64,000 bases of DNA from NCBI GenBank assembly GCA_951213105.1, contig OX578150.1, positions 22,247,522 through 22,311,521 of the forward strand, written 5' to 3'. Origin of the DNA: Amaurobius ferox (lineage: Eukaryota > Arthropoda > Arachnida > Araneae > Amaurobiidae). Each line of letters opens with the position of its first letter. The stretch's first letter is position 1. Shown one piece after another: positions 44,501-56,273 of this stretch. Under the pieces are notes generated by a model. It did not search any database, was not told where the DNA came from, and was given only the letters and a program-made list of their open reading frames with translations. The position numbers and the translations under genes were made by a program.

Positions 44501-45382
44501 ATTTTCTTCTTTGTATCTTATATTAGCCAGACATCAACATTCTCTTGATTTAACATTGCATTGTATTTACATCCCCTTATATATTAGCCTCACAGTTTTC
44601 GATTATACGCCTTATTATTTTGTAGCTCTTACTGTAGAATATCATCTTTCATTGCCTTTTCGCATTACTGTTATTTGTTTCACACGAGTGGCAACAGTGG
44701 GTCTCTACTTTTAAACTTCGCGATTGGCAACATTGGTCTCTTTATTTTGGGCTCCAATGGTTAGTACACTTGCAGTTTTTTTATTCCAGGTATTTTTGTT
44801 TCTTTATTATTTTTCTATCTTTATGTGTGTACTCCAAATTTTTAGAGTTTATAGATATTATCTATCTCTAAAATCAGAAACACACATTTTGTGCTCATTT
44901 TGATTAAATACTTGGACCTGACGACTTTTCAAAATGAACAATTTATTTATTTAGGCCGCCTAGCGCTTATCTATGAGTAAAGCTTTAATGCTTGGATTTT
45001 ATTTGTTTTTCAATTATCGATTCCATTCCATTGATATTTGTTATCTGCCTCTAAAATCAGAAACACATATTTTGTGTTTATTTTGATTAAATACTTGGAC
45101 CTGACGACTTTTCAAAATGACCAATTCATTTATTTAGGCCTGGCGCTTATCCATGAGTAAAGCTTTAATGCTTGGATTTTATTTGTTTTTCAATTATCGA
45201 TTCCATTCCATTGCTATTTGTTGATTTTCTTTAGCTTGATGACTAGCAATTTGCATTTTTTTCCCATTTGATTGATGATTCTCTATTAATACTTCTTTTT
45301 ATTATGTAGGCAGTTTTTAAAGTTAGGATTTTTGAGTTGCAACTTCTCTCTATTCTATCTTTGGATTTTCAAACTATTATTA
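44501..45382 (+). mobile_element. PLE 3' block (type P) attached to copy D, with internal tandem duplication
   Basis: This copy ties the P block to an RT ORF. It contains CGAGTGGCAACAGTGGGTCT, GATTGGCAACATTGGTCTCT, then a ~183-bp unit from CTCTAAAATCAGAAACACA that occurs twice (about 44866 and 45049). Each unit has TACTTGGACCTGACGACTTT, with a hammerhead-like CTGACGA but no GAAA box. The end is TTCAAACTATTATTATTATA into (TA)n. Confidence 0.8.
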
Positions 45383-45424
45383 TTATATATATATATATAC
45401 TTTATATATATATATATGTGTGCG

Positions 45425-45455
<31 letters not shown>

Positions 45456-45458
45456 ATA
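45383..45458. repeat. (TA)n followed by (TG)n
   Basis: A mixed microsatellite that forms the 3' boundary of PLE copy D. Confidence 0.9.
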
Positions 45459-45518
45459 TATTCCATATTTTCTTATGTTTAAATTAAATACACATCTAGA
45501 GTAATAGATCCAGAAATA

Positions 45519-47181
45519 AACAAGAAAGATCAATCATGCATAAAGCATTGATTATGAAACACTTTCCAACTGCAATGCAATTTTATTTAAACATGTCTAA
45601 AATGCAATACATTTCTCGGTAATATTTTAAAACTTATCACAATACTACATTAATTTATTATATTTGAAAACTTAAACCTTCATCGAAAAAAATGAAATTC
45701 ATTCAAATGACGGCGTTGAAATGTAAATTGCCTGGTTTAAACATCTCTAAAATGCGATACATTCCTCGGTAATATTTTTAAAATCATCATAAAACTACAA
45801 TAATTTATTATATTTGAAAACTTCATCGAAAACAACTGACATTCATTCAAATGACGTCAGAAAAAATAACACGCCTGGCTCTCTCTATAAAAGCAGCATT
45901 TCATTCATAACATTTTCCCATTCATTTCATTCATCATAGTACTAAAATAATTTATTTTATTTAAAAACTTAAGACCATGGAGCTACAAGTAATTAAACTC
46001 TATGCTTAAAATTTCATCGAAAAAAATCGTCCTTCTCGCTATAAAATCAATGAATATTTCATTCATATCAACTATGCAGACTTCATGAGCTAAATACTTT
46101 TGCGTTAAAAAAATACAGCAATTCTTATACAACTCATCCTACATATTTTGCTGTTTACATTTTACATAAGTGAAAAATAGGCTTCGTTGTAGAAATAATC
46201 AAATTTGGATGATTATTTGAACTCAAATATATTGTCATTGCGTTGTTTCAGTATGTAGATGCACAGAATTTAAGCAAAAATAAAGCGGTTTTAGGACGAA
46301 TACAACACTCAATATGAAATAAAAAAAACTTTAAAAATCACGATTTGGAGACAAGATAGATGCCGTATTTTATTTTAAAGTGGGTCACGTGATATTTTTA
46401 TATCATGGTCACGTGATCGCTTCATATAAATTGCTGTTGTTGTTGAGACCCAGACCGTCCGACCTACCAGAAAGGTGTAAGGTAACTGTATGGACGGCCG
46501 GGAAGTGCCACCCAATTTAGACCGGAACCCAGTGGGGGAGGCATCCACAGGGACCGTACCCACCTTCCCCTACCACCAACCTCTCGGAAGGACTTACGGA
46601 CCCACATGTTTAACGTGATCGTACTCCGCATGAACACGGCGGCATTTGTGGTAGCGTGCAAATCTAGCGCGCAAACCACGGGGATACCGCACCCGAGATG
46701 GCCAACAGCACGCGGTGTTCCGAGGTGGTCACCCACCAAGTACTAACCGCGCCCGATGCTGCGTGACTTCGGTGATCTAACGTCATATAAATTGTGTAAT
46801 TGTTATTTTAATTTTTATTTAAAAAACTACTGAATATATTTTGCTAAATTTTTTTTATATATTTTATGGAATAATTTGAATATTACCTAAAATTTTCGAA
46901 GCAATTTGTGAATTTTAAATTCGCTTAAAAATGTTTGAAAAATTAGGTCCCATAGGGTTCAATGTATTTCATTTTTTCAACCCGGGTTCAATCCAAAACT
47001 AATTGGGTGACATTATTTATTTATATTCCCATAGGTCCTACAGACCGTCTGAACAACATACTAAAATTTCATTTTGATTAAGTCATTTTTACGGCAGTTA
47101 TCGTGCTAACGGACAGACAGACAGACAGACAGAATGAACAAAGTCATAAACACTTTTCAACTTCGTTGTAAAGTGTTAATA
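45519..47181 (+). mobile_element. Family B, copy 5, interrupted by a SINE
   Basis: Full-length family B from AACAAGAAAGATCAATCATG to TTGTAAAGTGTTAATA, with a (CAGA)n near 47113-47136. A 5S/tRNA SINE with its TSD lies at 46422-46794. Without the SINE the length is about 1.3 kb, as for the other copies. Confidence 0.85.
46422..46794 (-). mobile_element. Full-length 5S/tRNA-derived SINE with 12-bp TSD (copy S5)
   Basis: The element is 46434-46782 on the minus strand between exact duplications TCATATAAATTG (46422-46433 and 46783-46794). It begins CGTTAGATCACCGAAGTCAC, with the 5S-like GGTTAGTACTTGG-GGGTGACCACC head, then GCGGTATCCCCGTGGTTTGC, the SINE body and a (CAA)n tail. It is collinear with S2 at 5279. 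The exact TSD and high similarity to S2 indicate recent mobility. Confidence 0.92.
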
Positions 47182-47918
47182 AAATAAAATAAAAAACTTT
47201 ATTAATTTAAAATAGATTTCTTACTTCAAATTTTATTTTATATTCTTTGTAATTCCTTGGTATTTTTTAAAATTATTTTGAAAGAAATCTATTTAAATTT
47301 AGTTGATGAATTACAGTATGCAGCTTTTCCTAACATATTATTTACCTATCTTTTTTCATATAGCACTTACATTTGTAGTTTTATTCATTGAAAGTATTTT
47401 GAATTCCTACACTGTTCTTTTTCCTACCTCCTATGTTTTTCTTTTAATTTTCTCGAATTCTTGTTTATCAACGATTTTTTTCATGGGACACGTGATATAA
47501 CATTTTTCTGCGAGACTTTCGTTGGTGCTGATGCTCTGGCTTTTAATTTTGAAAGAGGAAACTGTTCTTTGCCTTGAAATTTTTAATCAATCTTCTAAGC
47601 TGTCAAACTAATTAAATATTTATTTTTCAGACTAAATTAATGCAGATACAAAATTCACACACATTTTAAATTTTAATTAAATTAATGTATCGAGGAATTG
47701 AAATAGTAGAATTTTCTTCAGTTAGGTGGCACTCATATAACCTTAAATATAATTTTGAGCATACCTTTAAAATTTTTCTATTTTTCTACCTTGTATTTAA
47801 TTGGAATATACGTAATGTATTTTCTTTTAAAAAGTATAATTTTGATCACATCTTTAAAAAAATAAATATTTTTTTCTACTCTGCTTTTATTTCTATTTAA
47901 GTTCTGTATTTTAATTTT
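47182..47918. other. Unassigned AT-rich DNA
   Basis: No gene or family repeat is recognised. The 65- and 71-residue ORFs are rich in Phe, Ile and Leu without motifs and are treated as chance. Confidence 0.5.
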
Positions 47919-48869
47919 TACTTTCCTTATACACATAATGTATAAAGAAAGTATTGTGACGGGGTCGAAAATTCGAATTCGAGTTTTCGACGGGAGAGCA
48001 CGTTTCAAGCATACCTGATCACGAATCAAACAATTTTGAGGTGATGTCTGTGTGTGTGTATGTGTGTAAAAGTATGTGTGTGTGTCTGTGTGTGTGTCAC
48101 TGAGTCTGTGGAGACGATATCTCACGAACGAATAGAGCAATATTCGAATGAAATTTGGTACAAAAATCACAATCCGTGAATACTGGAATCCTATTGTTTT
48201 TAAATGTAATCGAATGTTCAGAACCCCCCCTAAATTGTTGAGTGAAATTTTGAAAAAGTCATCGAAAACCAAAACCTTTAATATGGTTACGTAAATAGAT
48301 ATTTCTAATGTAATTTTTCCTTAGAAAACGATTGACATAAACTTTAGAAAGCTAGCATGAATCGTTCTCGAGATATTGCACTTTTTTTTAAATAAATTTA
48401 TCAAAAAATCCCATAAATTAAAAAATATATATATTAACTGTGGAGAAACATGTTCACTTTTCATATGTAATATCATGCGATAAATTGGGTGACATCATTC
48501 CCGTGGATCTAGTTCCTTCCATTCATGAGAAAAGATACTTTGAGTAATAATTTTGTATTTGAACGCCAATAGATATTTATCTGCTATAAGAATAACTTAT
48601 TTCTCCGCCCATAACGCTTGGCGAGGTTTTAGCGCCGAATTTGACGGAATGACGTCAACTTGGCGACTTTTTTTAAATGTTGCCAAATTAACGAAAATCT
48701 TGCCAAATGGATAAAAATGACACTAAATCAGTGAAAATGACGACGAATTGGCGAAAATTCAATTTCTCAGAAATAATATAAATAGCTACTAGAAAAACAT
48801 ATTTTTTATTATAAAAATAGTTAATTCATTGCATTATATAAGAAAAGTCATGTTTTGCCCGCATCAGAT
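47919..48869 (+). mobile_element. Family A, copy 5
   Basis: Complete but more diverged copy, from TACTTTCCTTATACACATAA through TCGACGGGAGAGCACGTTTC, (GT)n, the GGCGA cluster (TAGCGCCGAATTTGACGG) and an end in CCCGCATCAGAT. The 164-residue minus ORF here has no counterpart in the other copies. Confidence 0.85.
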
Positions 48870-49007
48870 TTTTTATCTTCAGAAATGTAATTTTGAGCAG
48901 ATCTTTAAAAAAGAACTATTTTTCACACTCCTCTATTAATTCGAAATTATTTACTGTATTTGTTTATTTGTTTTTTCAATACAATTTTGAATACGTCTTT
49001 AAAAAAT

Positions 49008-49966
49008 ATGATGTGGGCGATACATGACTTTTCTTATATTATGCAATAAATTTACTTCTTTCACAGTGATAAAATGATGTCTACGGCCCAATATTTTTAA
49101 TGTTTAATTGTACATTTGGCGCTTTTCTGGATGATAGCACGTAAAACTATTTCAAAGTTATCCAATTAAGTTATATTTCATGCAACTCTAAATTAACAAT
49201 TATCAACATTGACGTTAGCAATATAGTCCATATATTAAAATATTTTAATAATTAATTCATCAATATGACATCACTTTCATTAACTTAGCGTTATTTTTGC
49301 AATTTTTACAATATTTTCGTCAATCTGGGGCGAAATATCGACATGATTGCAATATTTCGTCCCAGATTTAAATATCGACATGATTGCGATATTTCGCTCA
49401 ATGGGTCACCAAGTTCGACAAATTTATAACTGAGCGTAACAGAGAAACAGAGAGAAATGCATTTATATAAAAGACTATTGGAAAATTATTAAGCGTCAAA
49501 ATAAAAAAGTTATTACATAAAGTATTTTCTCTCGTGAATGGAACAAACTAGATCCATAAGAATGATGTTAATAAATTTATTACATAATACGACATATAAA
49601 AAGTGAACATATTTAGCAATAATTAATATTTTTCTTAATTTTACGTGATTTTTTTTTTTATAAATTTATTTGTAAAGAAAATTGAATATCTCAAGAACAG
49701 TTCATGATAGCGTTCTAAAATTTATGTCAATCGTTTTCTAAAGAAAAATTACATAAGAAATGATTGCTTACTTAACATTATTGAAGGGTCTGATTTTTAA
49801 CGATTTTTTTCGAAATTTCATTTGAAAATTTGGGGGGGGGGGAGGGACTTCCGAATATGCGATTACGTTAAAAATCTATTATTCACTGATTGTAATTTTT
49901 TGCATCAAATTTCGTTCGAAACGCTCCATTCGTTCGTCAGATATAGTCTCCACAGACTCAAGTACA
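49008..49966 (-). mobile_element. Family A, copy 6 (diverged, truncated)
   Basis: On the minus strand the 3' end (CGCCCACATCAT) and the interior (GATATTCAATTTTC, TTAGAACGCTATCATGAACT, GAGACTATATCTGACGAACG) are readable; the (GT)n tract and the hairpin 5' end are missing. It faces copy 5. Confidence 0.65.
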
Positions 49967-50390
49967 AAGAAGAAAAAAACTTCAAAAAATTTTTAAAATC
50001 GAAAATTTTCTTGAAAACAATATTTTTTCAATACTACGCACAAGAATGTAAATACATTACTTATTAATTCATAAATTTGGTACCATTCTTGTACTTTAGC
50101 GTGATTTTCAAGTCATTTTGCCCCCATTTCCAGAAAGTCGTCGGGTTGACGCTTTTTTGCCAGATTTGTCATCAAGATCTTGTATCGCCAAATGTTACAT
50201 ATTTGACAATATATTTTTTTTTAATTTTTAAATAAATTTATTTGAAAAATGTGCAACATCTCGAGAACGGTTAACTCTAAAGTGCGTGTCATTCGTTGAG
50301 AAATAAAAAATTAAGCATAAAATAATTATTTACTGAACATTGTTGAATGTCCTACACATTTTTTTATTCGTAGATAAAACAAAATATCAC
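49967..50390 (-). mobile_element. Family A-related fragments
   Basis: Words such as GAAAGTCGTCGGGTTGACG and CAACATCTCGAGAACGGTTA near 50130-50280 match the family A interior. Boundaries are unclear. Confidence 0.5.
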
Positions 50391-50830
50391 ACTCCCATGC
50401 CGACTGCAATTCTCCTACCCGTACCTTGGCATAAAGCTCACCTTCCGACCAACTTCCGCGCAGTTACAGGTACACTCTAAAAACAAGTTCTCAGCTCAGA
50501 GCAGGGTAGCGAAAAGAGCGAGAAAAAAGAATAAAAAAGGGGATTCGTCTCTTGATTTTCCCTGTCGCGGTCCCCCTTCAGGGCCCCCCGATCCATCCAT
50601 TTATCGTCTGCCAGTGAATGAATGAATCACTCGTGAGACTGGAGAGGAGAATCCATTTGGAGAGGTTTCAGAGATTAATTGTAATTGGTACCATTATTGA
50701 TATTATGAGAAAGGTACTAAGTAGCGGAATAATATTAATGGGCATGAATAATATATTAGTATTCACGGGTTTCAAAGTAGAGGAAAAAATCTGATTGAGA
50801 CTGTAGGAAAAATTATGTGCTGCCAATTCA
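50391..50830. other. GC-richer unassigned stretch
   Basis: About 50391-50690 is distinctly richer in G and C (CTACCCGTACCTTGGCATAA, CTGTCGCGGTCCCCCTTCAG, GGGCCCCCCGATCC) than its surroundings and shows no match to the repeats seen here. No ORF or RNA fold is recognised. It could be an untranslated exon, a promoter-proximal region or an unseen repeat. Confidence 0.3.
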
Positions 50831-51800
50831 GATTTTATTTACTCTTTTAATATATACAAATATGTAAACGGAATATTTGTATTTTTCCATTTATTAAATT
50901 TCTCGAGATGCCTCAGAATGACTAGGGTCTTCAGACCAAATCTCACCTTGAACCCTTGGATAATCAAGATCTGCTCACTGAGCAGATCTTTATTATTTTG
51001 AAAAATGTGGTCGGTTATGTTTTTCGAATCATGCCAAAATCTAATCAGCATCAGGATAACCCTCTTGGGACTTAACTACTAAATTTTAATAAATTTCATC
51101 AAATAGTTTTTAACCACAGTGGAAAACGCCTTCAGCTCCTCAAAATTAAAAACAAAAACTTCAATAAGAATTGTCTATCTTAGAGTAATGGGGTTGGTCC
51201 TATTTTTCTCGTCTGAAAGTATAAAACAACATTTGAGCATATGTAGTCTTTCATTTTAGATTTTGACGATTTTTGCGGACCATTTCGCAAAAAAGGGCAA
51301 ATTCCTTTTTCACGAATCTTATCAAAATCTAATCAGCAGCATGGTAATCCACAATTGACTTATCTGCCAAATTTTACAAATTTGGTAAATTAGTATTTGA
51401 TTTAGAGTAGATACATATAAATTGCACAGACAGACAGCCACACAGACAGACAGGCAGACAGACTCACAGACAGACACACAGACAGGCGGGCAGTAAGACT
51501 CACAGACAGACACACAGACAGACACACAGACAGACACACAGACAGACACACTGACAGATAGGCAGACAGACAGACACACAGACAGGCGGGCAGTCAGACT
51601 CGCAGACAGACACACAGACAGACTCACAGACTGACACACAGACAGGCAAACAGACACACAGACAGACATTAAACTAAAAATAGTGTTTTCGTGTTTTAGC
51701 ATGCTCTAAATGTGCAGATCCTTTGAAAACTCAAGTTGCGATTTTCGACACGATTCCAATGTTTTCGCTATACATTTATGTATTGTAGGGAAAGTAATAT
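50831..51800 (-). mobile_element. Family A-like relative with a CAGA-rich tract
   Basis: The minus-strand start TACTTTCCCTACAATACATA and GGAATCGTGTCGAAAATCGC resemble the family A start (TACTTTCC..., then GTGACGGGGTCGAAAATTCG) in layout. The microsatellite position is taken by (CAGACA)n. The other end, TGCCAATTCAGAT near 50820, resembles TTGCCCACATCAGAT. A related but distinct subfamily is inferred. Confidence 0.5.
51427..51668. repeat. (CAGA)n/(CACAGA)n minisatellite, ~240 bp
   Basis: Irregular CAGACAGA and CACACAGACAGA units with inserted GGCGGGCAGT. The 126-residue minus ORF ([14 protein letters not shown]) is a direct product of the repeat. Confidence 0.95.
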
Positions 51801-52204
51801 ATAGGATGTCAAGGAAAACCATGGATCAGGCAAGTAACTTAAGAAGCATTGGAGTTATTGTATATTTCTTATGCAGGTGTATAAGAAACCCCTATAGACC
51901 TACACGGTGAGACAACTTTCGGGGTATTGGCCTCCTTCTTTCGTGGGGTACGTGGAGGCCATCTCGTTTCTTGTTAGATATAGGGGAAAAGAATCAATTA
52001 CAAAGTTATCGAATGCTGCAAAAATTAGTACAAAGCAACTTCCCCCCCCCCCCCCCCGCAAAAATGTAAAGGAACCCTGAAAATAAATGAATACAATCCC
52101 ACTCCCTTTCCTCCAAAATCGAACATTTAGATAATGCGGCAGAATAAAATTAATATATTTATTATATAAAAATATTGTATAAAAATTATTATATAAGCAT
52201 AAAA
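51801..52204. other. Unassigned stretch with a poly-C run
   Basis: A C run lies at 52042-52057. No gene or repeat family is recognised. Confidence 0.5.
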
Positions 52205-52330
52205 TTAAAGACACAAATCATAGATTAAAAGGTCATTTAATCAAATAAAAACCATCCTATAAGACGTACAAATATTAAAATCCCAGAACGCTTTCTAGCA
52301 TCACCATACACTTCATCAGGGACTATATAA
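52205..52330 (-). mobile_element. PLE-type terminal fragment with hammerhead-like motif
   Basis: The minus-strand counterpart of 25590-25740, with the same order of CTGATGA, GAAA, CGTTCTGG, a TTTTAAT word and a GGATGG word. No RT coding is attached. Confidence 0.5.
52292..52319 (-). ncRNA. Hammerhead-ribozyme-like core
   Basis: On the minus strand CTGATGA (52319-52313) and GAAA (52295-52292) are both intact, with 17 nt between them. The flanks AGTCC and GGGATT can pair as stem I. Stem III would be very short. The same core and spacing occur at 25599-25626 on the plus strand. Confidence 0.5.
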
Positions 52331-52360
52331 AAAATTACCGTGAAAACAAGCTTATATATC

Positions 52361-52601
52361 CAGTGGCGGTGCGTGCATAGGCACTGGAGCACTGCGGGAG
52401 TGACAGTGCTCCCTCGCAGCCTTGCGTGCAGCTTCCTATGTGCGCATGTGCACAGCAGTCAAACAGCACGCTTCACAGTTCCAGTGACGTGGTATTTAAC
52501 TGTTGTGCGCATGCGCAAGTAGGAAGCTGCACGCCAGGCTGTGAGGAAAAGAGAGCACTGTCGCTCCCGCAGTGCCGCAGTGCCTATGCACGCACTGCCA
52601 C
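52361..52601. mobile_element. GC-rich MITE with ~100-bp inverted repeats
   Basis: Left arm: CAGTGGCGGTGCGTGCATAG, GCGGGAGTGACAGTGCTC, CGTGCAGCTTCCTA, TGTGCGCATGTGCAC. The right arm is the complement: TGCGCATGCGCA, TAGGAAGCTGCACG, GAGCACTGTCGCTCCCGC, CTATGCACGCACTGCCAC. CAGTGGCGG-type ends are common in hAT MITEs. A clean 8-bp duplication is not visible. It is far richer in GC than its surroundings. Overlapping 60-residue ORFs are repeat artefacts. Confidence 0.85.
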
Positions 52602-53308
52602 ATTATAGACAAAATTGGCAGACAAAATTTGCATATATCAGCTACGGAATAATGATAATTAAATGGTATTATAAACAAGCTATTAAATATTAAACAATTA
52701 CAAAATTACAATAAAAAGTCTTATAAACGAGTGATTTATGTTATGGGTGATTCAAAAACAATGAGATTGTATTGAAAATTGAGAAAGAAGATACAATTTT
52801 AGGACGAGGTCAATTTTTACCCCCTTTTCAGAGTCGAAAGTCCAGGCCGTCCGAGGACATGGAGCAACAAAATGGGCGGCCGGCCCCTTTTCAGAGTGTA
52901 CTTTTCAAAACTATTTAAAAATCTATAGAAAATTTCAAAATCTCGAATATTTTGAATGCTTTCAAAAAAATGAATGCTTTCAAAAGATACATTAAAAACC
53001 ACAAAGTGCTAAGTCAGTTATTGACTTCGTAAATCGAGTACAAACATGGGTTGTGGCGTGTTAATAGTAAAATTGTTCTATATAAAAAATATAGAGTCAA
53101 ACCATTCCAATTATTGGCATAAATATTGTGTGATGTCTTCACATTCTAACATTTATTTTAATTACTTTATTCCTGAATTTTCTAACCATTTTGATATGAA
53201 ACTTCGCTCAAATTTTCAAAGCTCTTATAGCAGGTGCGGAATGTAATCTTTGTTCTGTAAATTGTTTTTTGTTTTTTTTTTCTCCAAAGAGATAACGTGA
53301 GGTATAGG
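52602..53308. other. Unassigned DNA with a short dispersed motif G
   Basis: 52840-52890 (GAGTCGAAAGTCCAGGCCGT, GGAGCAACAAAATGGGCGGC) resembles 60735-60796 and loosely 7690-7740. Otherwise nothing is recognised; the ORF at 52817-53002 partly reads through the motif. Confidence 0.45.
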
Positions 53309-54072
53309 TAGATTTGCAAAGACGGGGGAAAACCCGGTTTATTCCCGGGAATAAATCGGGAATTATAAAAGTTTCCAAAAGTGAGAATTTTCAGTCATTG
53401 ACTTTTGCATTGTAAAAGAAATGTATATGACCCAAAACAAATAGTTATATTTTGCATTCGGATTTGTAAATAGCAGAAGCACGGGAAATTGAGAGAAATT
53501 TGTTAGATCCAAGAAAATTATTTAAATTATATGACTTCCTCATTATTTATAAAAATAAAACTTAATTCCACAAATAAATTGTAATATAATTTGTAAATAT
53601 TTTAAATAAAAAAAAAATCCGAACGATGAAATACTTATTACGAAGTGATTCATTTATTCATATTCATTTAATATTGAACGATAATTAGAAATCTATTGTT
53701 AGTCCCAATAACATTTTAATAATTTTGTAACTAATATAATTTGCACATTTTCAATGATATTTTTACCATTTTGTAACTAATATAATTTGCTCAATTTTAT
53801 TGAAATTTTTGTAATTAAAAATTCCCCAAAAATATATTTCAATAGACTTTATCTTTAAACTAATACAAAGATTTAGTAAATTTATCTAAATAGCGATATA
53901 TCATTAAGGTTTAATTAAAATTGCGTAATGTGCTGGATTAGCCAGAGCACATAAGAAAAGCGTAGATTAGTTTCTTTCCAACAAAGTGCTTCCAAAATTT
54001 CCGGTTTATTCCCCAAAATTCCGGGATTTATTCCTGCTTCTCCAAATTCCTGGATTTTCTACAACTCTGTGT
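53309..54072. mobile_element. Probable hAT-like relic
   Basis: The right end CTACAACTCTG (complement CAGAGTTGTAG) and the left TAGATTTGCAAAG are similar inverted ends. Subterminal inverted words match: GGTTTATTCCCGGGAATAAA on the left, TTTCCGGTTTATTCCCC and GGGATTTATTCC on the right. CCCGGGAA-type subterminal words are typical of some hAT elements. No ORF and no clear 8-bp duplication. Confidence 0.4.
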
Positions 54073-54640
54073 GGTGGGTTTCCAGGAATTCCTTGCGAGT
54101 TCAGGTGCAATTTTAATCCGAGGACAAACCGGTTCTTTAGCCATGGAAACTATTATCACTGAGTGGCAAATATTTTCATTTAGGAAGATTTTAAGCAAGC
54201 TTATCATTTTCCATTTGAAAGAGCGTGGCGCATTTTATTAGGGTCGAAGGCCCAGACCACACAGCCAACCCTAGGGCTTACGACAGTTTAATGTGTGGCC
54301 GGGAGAGGAGGTTAGCCGAAACCGACCTCCACGGTCAGCCACCAAGTTTTAGTCTGCATTTATTTAAAATTCAATAATGTGGTTACATGGTAAATATATA
54401 TATATATATATATACAAACAGTTTTACATGTTTTACATAACATACAGTGGGAAGGAAGGCCAAAGAAACGTAGATTTTAACAAATTTTAAATTTTGAGGT
54501 ACAAATTAAATTATTTTCTTAAAATGAAATTAAATTTATGTAAAAACGTATGGCCAAAAGAATCCGAGCAACCGCGGGAAAAGGGACAATACAGTAGAAA
54601 CCAACAAAAAGAAAGCAAAAAGAACATGGCTGAACAAAGG
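54073..54640. other. Unassigned stretch with a short (TA)n
   Basis: Positions 54238-54350 are GC-richer (GGTCGAAGGCCCAGACCACA, GGCCGGGAGAGGAGGTTAGC) without a recognised gene. (TA)n at 54391-54412. Confidence 0.45.
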
Positions 54641-55300
54641 TTACAATCAGTTGAGGTAACCGGATAAGACAAAGTTAAGTGCAATATAGCAATACATGTA
54701 CTTTAAGACTTTCAAATATATGAACAGCCGAGGAACACAGGGAAAACAGATATATACAGCAGAGGAATATAAACAGGAAACAAAATATACAAAAGACGGA
54801 CACCAAAAAGTGGACACCAAAAGACGGACACCAAAAAGACGGACACCAAAAGACAGACACCAAAAAGTATAAGTACAGGAACAATAAGAGACAAACGCCT
54901 GGAACAGGGAGGACAACATTGACCGAAGAAAATTGAAAGCAGCATTTTATTAGGGTGTATTATAAGGGCTTATTTAGAGCGTAGTAAGAAGCTTATTTAG
55001 GACATATCAAAAGAGATTATCTAGGGCGTATTACACCCGCAGCAAAAGGAGTATTTAGGGCATATTCTGACGACGAAGTTCGATTTCCTTGCTTATCGCT
55101 GGCACCAAGGCGTATTACACACACGCCTAGCGAACTAAGGCATGTTTAGACGTTTATTTAGGATTTACTACGCCTTCTTGAATGAACTTAATTAATCCTT
55201 GTTTTCAGTCTCCAACAACGCCAAGACGTGGTCGAGAGCTATTGCAAGAAACTTATTGCAGTTAAGAACTTTTAGAAAAACGCAAGAGCCATGGCGTAGC
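54641..55300. repeat. Minisatellite and degenerate tandem words
   Basis: Five units of ~16 bp (GACGGACACCAAAA) lie at about 54789-54869; they generate three overlapping minus-strand ORFs rich in Val, Ser and Phe. From 54945 to 55150 a degenerate word TTATTTAGGGCGTATTA recurs about six times. Confidence 0.7.
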
Positions 55301-56070
55301 AATGTTTTCTTTCATATTTTTTTTCTCTTGTGTGTGTGTTTTAAGTGGGAGTATTGTTAAAGTGTTCTTTGGTTTTCGAGAATTCGTTGTGTATTCCGGC
55401 ATAATTTTAATCAGAGGTTTATATCTTAAATCCGAGCAATACCGGGTATATTTTCTACCGGGTATATTTCTATACCTAATAACATTTCAGTTCTAGCCTT
55501 ATATGAAAGTGCTTAAATATATAAAAGAATAAATATAAAACAAATGAACAGACTACATTTCAAAATTTTGTGCAAATTGCTCACAAAAATTTCTGTGGAT
55601 AAAAAGGTACTTGAACAAAACAACATAAAATGAAAGAATAAGGGTTTCAACTGGTTTCGAAAACAAAACTAAGCTTTTTTGTAAAAGAAAGTAAAACTGC
55701 ACCGCTCTTAACTTTATGTTATTTTAACAACGAGGATTTTTATCAGTAAGAACATATTATTGTTTTTATTTTAGGACATTGTTCAACGTTATAGTGATAT
55801 ATTAAAATTTTCCCCTTTCTCAAATTAACAACAATTTTTGAACGAGAATGAGCAAAAATTTCGCGATTTTAGGAAAACAATAAAATTATATTTTGCTTAG
55901 GACGAGATTCAGCTGAAAATTAATAGCTTAATGTTACCGATTAAAAAAAAATAATCTTGGATATGGATTAATCTTCGACGAGAAGAAGATTTCATTGTGA
56001 AATAATAAATCTGCTATACTCGAGAACGACTTTGTTTGTAACAACTCCTAAATAATATAGTTCCTTTATT
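55301..56070. other. Unassigned AT-rich DNA
   Basis: No gene or family repeat is recognised. Confidence 0.5.
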
Positions 56071-56273
56071 GAATACATTTGAACGATACATAAAATGTAT
56101 GGAGACTTTTTAAAATAGTAAACAGTATAGGACTCAGGACAAGTGGAAAATAGTCATTCGAAAATAGTAAACAGTATTAGACTCAGGCCAAGTGGTAAGT
56201 TAGGTGATAAGAATGGGTGAATTCTCAAAATTGAGTTATCCAATCAAAGATAAATAATGCATGTGTAAAATTA
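56071..56273 (-). mobile_element. 3' untranslated region of PLE copy G
   Basis: Follows the RT stop codon on the minus strand. It matches 62190-62395 closely (plus strand): TAAATAATGCATGTG, GTGAATTCTCAAAATTGAG and ATAGTAAACAGTAT words, here as the complement. An ~60-bp unit with AAAATAGTAAACAGTAT and GACTCAGG(A/C)CAAGTGG is repeated twice. Confidence 0.75.

Noticed and set aside
46375..46739. 91- and 62-residue ORFs
   Set aside because: Translations of SINE copy S5.
47778..48272. 164-residue minus-strand ORF
   Set aside because: It spans family A copy 5 and is not open in the other five copies, so it is chance within a non-coding element.
51322..51702. 126-residue ORF rich in Cys, Val, Leu and Ser that resembles a secreted or membrane protein
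   Set aside because: It is a direct translation of the CAGA/CACAGA minisatellite at 51427-51668.
53309..54072. Long terminal repeats of a retrovirus-like element
   Set aside because: The matching words are inverted, not direct, and no gag-pol coding or primer-binding site is present; an hAT-like relic fits better.
54647..54945. Three overlapping ORFs resembling a Cys-rich membrane protein
   Set aside because: All three frames read through the GACGGACACCAAAA minisatellite; periodic repeats create the similarity.
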